In this document: one piece after another, positions 4,903-6,627 of the stretch
How positions within the stretch are numbered: position 1 is the stretch's first letter
Layout: each line of letters opens with the position of its first letter
NCBI GenBank assembly: GCA_964526565.1
Contig: CAZGMC010000137.1
Location: 1 to 6,627, forward strand
DNA: 6,627 bases
Origin: CAZGMC01 sp964526565
GTDB lineage: Bacteria; Pseudomonadota; Alphaproteobacteria; DSM-16000; Inquilinaceae
Direction: 5' to 3'
Program-made: the position numbers and the translations under genes
The notes under the pieces: model-generated
Told to the model about the DNA's origin: nothing
The model's database searches: none
What the model saw: only the letters and a program-made list of their open reading frames with translations

Positions 4903-6213
4903 TTATGGCTGCGGCTCTCGGACCCGCAGCAGCACCACCAGTCCTGCCGCCAGCAGCACCAGGATCATGGACATGCCGATGCGCTGGCTGTCGGCCATGG
5001 CGGTCACCCAGCCGACCAGGGCCGGGCCGACATAGGCGGTGGCCTTGCCGGACAGGGAGAACAGGCCGAACATCTGGCCGGTCAGGTCCTGCGGCGTCAG
5101 GCGGGCCATCATCGAGCGGCTGGCCGACTGGACCGGGCCGAAGAATGCGCCGATGGCGATGCCCAGGATCCAGAACCAGCGCGCCTCGGTGACGATCAGC
5201 AGCGCCGTGCCGAACCCGATCAGCGCCAGGATCGACAGGATCAGCACGCGCTTCGGCCCCAGCCGGTCGTCCAGCCAGCCGAACGCCGCCGAGCCGATGC
5301 CGGCGGCCAGGTTCATCGCCAGGCCGAACTGCAGCACCTCCATCAGCGCCAGGCCGAAGGTGCCGGCGGCATAGATCCCGCCGAAGATGAACAGCGTGTT
5401 CAGTCCGTCGATGTAGACCATGTGCGCCAGCAGGTACCAGCCCACGTCCGGGTATCGGCGCAGAGTGCGCACCGTGGCGGCGACCTCGCTCAGGCCCTCG
5501 CGCACGACCTGACCGGCCGGCTTGCCGGTGCCGGCCCGGCCCGGCCCGATCAGCAACAGCGGTAGCGCAAAAACCAGGAACCAGGCGGCGCACAGCACGG
5601 CGGTGGCGCGGTACGGCTCGGCCGCGTCGGGATCGAGCCCGAACAGCGGCGGGTCGGGCTGGACCAGCAGCAGCAGAGCCACCGCCATGCATGCCAGCCC
5701 GCCGATATAGCCCACCCCCCAGCCCCAGCCGGAGGCACGGCCGATCAGCCGCGGCGGCACCAGGTCGGGCAGCATCCCGTTGTAGAAGACGTAGCCGACC
5801 TCGAAGGCGAAGTTGGCCAGGGCCACCAGGAACAGCGCCAGGACGACGTACTGGGCGGACGGCGCGACGAACCACATCGCCGCGGTCGCCGCCACCGCCA
5901 GCAGGCTGAACGCGGCCAGCCACAGCGCCTTGTGTCCGCCCTTGTCGCTGAACGCGCCGACCACCGGGCTGACCAGCGCGATCGCCAGCGCCGCCCCGGT
6001 CATGGCATAGCCCCACAATGCCGACCCGGTGGTCTGGTCCGGCGCCACCGCCTGGCTGAAATAGGGTGCGAAGATGAAGCTCAGGACGATTGCCGGGAAC
6101 GCCGAGTTGCCCCAGTCATACAGACACCATGCGGCCAGACGGACGCGGGAATAGTCCGCTCTGCCGATCTCGCGCGCCTCGTTCGCCGCCCGGTCCGTCG
6201 CCGTGTTCGCCAT
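4903..6213 (-). CDS. UMF1/Atg22-like major facilitator superfamily transporter
   Basis: This is an inner-membrane secondary transporter of 436 residues with about twelve hydrophobic segments. The N-terminal CLYDWGNSAF (30-39) is the clearest hallmark of the UMF1 branch, which also includes the fungal vacuolar Atg22 amino-acid effluxers. Motif-A-like loops occur in both halves: SDKGGHK (89-95) after the second helix, and WLDDRLGPKR (313-322) in the equivalent place in the second half. Other conserved stretches are VFYNGMLPDLV (142-152), SGWGWGVGYIGG (161-172) and GPVQSASRSMMARL (359-372). A polar loop at about 225-255 separates the two six-helix bundles. The substrate of bacterial members is not established; an amino-acid or metabolite exporter is a fair guess from Atg22. 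The start is ATG 6213, with a weak purine stretch (GGGGA at 6223-6227) upstream. A TTG at 6267 would add 18 Arg/His/Pro-rich residues with no binding site and looks wrong. It is complete and not truncated. Confidence 0.9.
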   Translation of the reverse strand: MANTATDRAANEAREIGRADYSRVRLAAWCLYDWGNSAFPAIVLSFIFAPYFSQAVAPDQTTGSALWGYAMTGAALAIALVSPVVGAFSDKGGHKALWLAAFSLLAVAATAAMWFVAPSAQYVVLALFLVALANFAFEVGYVFYNGMLPDLVPPRLIGRASGWGWGVGYIGGLACMAVALLLLVQPDPPLFGLDPDAAEPYRATAVLCAAWFLVFALPLLLIGPGRAGTGKPAGQVVREGLSEVAATVRTLRRYPDVGWYLLAHMVYIDGLNTLFIFGGIYAAGTFGLALMEVLQFGLAMNLAAGIGSAAFGWLDDRLGPKRVLILSILALIGFGTALLIVTEARWFWILGIAIGAFFGPVQSASRSMMARLTPQDLTGQMFGLFSLSGKATAYVGPALVGWVTAMADSQRIGMSMILVLLAAGLVVLLRVREPQP

Positions 6214-6310
6214 CCCGTGCCGTCCCCGTGCGCGCCGGTGCCGCGCCGGCGCCGGGTCGTGCGGCAAGACCTAAACCAGGGCGGGCTCGGGAGAAAGGGG
6301 CCGGCATTCG

Positions 6311-6358
6311 GGCCCCGGCGCATGATGGCCCCGGCGCATGATGGCCCCGGCGCATACG
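6311..6358. repeat. Three 16-bp tandem repeats upstream of the transporter gene
   Basis: The unit GGCCCCGGCGCATGAT is present exactly at 6311-6326 and 6327-6342, and as GGCCCCGGCGCATACG at 6343-6358. A degraded partial copy may precede it (about 6299-6310). The array lies in the 205-bp spacer between the transporter start (98 bp away, reading leftward) and the stop of the next minus-strand gene. Tandem operator sites or simple slippage would both explain it. The spacer otherwise holds a BamHI-type palindrome CCGGATCCGG (6377-6386) and no convincing terminator or promoter. Confidence 0.85.
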
Positions 6359-6418
6359 ACATTCTGGTCGGGCCGGCCGGATCCGGTGCCTGGGCCGCGC
6401 AGTTTGTGCCGGTAGCCG

Positions 6419-6627
6419 TCAGGTGGCGTCGGTCGTGCCTTTGTGACGGCACAGGGTCATGATCGTGGCCAGGGCACACGAGGCGGGCGACTTGCACCGC
6501 CGGCAGACCTCCCGTGCCGCCAGGGCCAGGATGACGTCGGCCCGCTCCGGGTGCTCGCACATGACGCCGAGCATCGGCCCGTAGCCGTTCTCCTCCGCCA
6601 TCTGGACGGCCAGTTCGGTGGGCTGGC
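6419..6627 (-). CDS. C-terminal part of a small cysteine-rich protein, cut by the window edge
   Basis: The frame is open from the right edge to TGA at 6419-6421 and gives 68 whole codons. An ATG at 6601 could start a 60-residue protein, but it has no ribosome binding site and the frame continues upstream as QPTELAVQ, so the gene probably begins outside the window. Counted from that methionine, cysteines are at 15, 33, 36, 42 and 51. C33-x2-C36-x5-C42 follows a helix (ADVILALAAREV) and is followed by a CR pair at 51-52. This spacing suggests a small metal-binding or disulfide module and loosely recalls the DUF6455 family, which I cannot confirm. No signal peptide or membrane segment is visible in this part. 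Function unknown. Confidence 0.6.
   Translation of the reverse strand, partial: QPTELAVQMAEENGYGPMLGVMCEHPERADVILALAAREVCRRCKSPASCALATIMTLCRHKGTTDAT

Noticed and set aside
4613..6016. 467-codon frame overlapping the transporter on the same strand
   Set aside because: It is an out-of-frame shadow of the transporter with Arg/Gly/Ala-rich sequence and no membrane pattern.
6214..6267. TTG at 6267 as the transporter start
   Set aside because: It would add an Arg/His/Pro-rich extension without a ribosome binding site. ATG 6213 gives the usual UMF1-type N-terminus.
6377..6386. CCGGATCCGG palindrome as an operator
   Set aside because: A single 10-bp G+C palindrome is expected by chance in this composition and has no second site or promoter beside it.

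Overview
The window is very GC-rich DNA, most likely from an alphaproteobacterium, perhaps of Rhodospirillales type. That placement rests on the base composition, the order comF - glutaredoxin - nitrilase-family amidase, and the look of the proteins. It is an inference, since no rRNA or marker gene is present. I see seven protein genes plus the 3' part of an eighth. I find no tRNA, rRNA, CRISPR array, insertion sequence or phage gene.

Left part (1-1925). The window opens inside an 11-bp G+C tandem repeat (eight units, 1-88). A complete gene follows for a 383-residue protein of alpha/alpha-toroid type (164-1315) whose function I cannot assign. Next is a Uma2-family nuclease-like gene (1362-1925). 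It has visibly more A/T than its neighbours, and its start codon seems to coincide with the transcription start, so the mRNA may be leaderless.

Middle part (1989-4017, plus strand). comF (double zinc ribbon plus phosphoribosyltransferase domain) is followed by a monothiol-length, dithiol-motif glutaredoxin (grxC type) and a carbon-nitrogen hydrolase of the Nit family. The last two overlap by four bases (ATGA), so they are translationally coupled. A plausible shared theme is glutathione: one protein uses it as a redox cofactor, and the other may repair its deaminated form. ComF carries a seven-copy in-frame Pro-Ser-Gly repeat at its N-terminus, and the amidase ends in a short proline-rich repeat.

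Right part (4036-6627, minus strand). A LOG/TIGR00730 nucleoside-monophosphate phosphoribohydrolase-like gene converges on the amidase gene with only 18 bp between them. Upstream of it lies a 282-bp intergenic region with a large imperfect inverted repeat (4753-4854) and two small hairpins. Then come a UMF1/Atg22-like major facilitator transporter (4903-6213), a spacer with three 16-bp tandem repeats (6311-6358), and the C-terminal end of a small cysteine-rich protein that runs off the right edge.

Most genes here are ordinary housekeeping or accessory genes. No complete new system is evident. The items most worth a second look are the unassigned toroid protein, the intergenic inverted repeat, and the unusual density of short tandem repeats: four different unit lengths in 6.6 kb, two of them inside genes.
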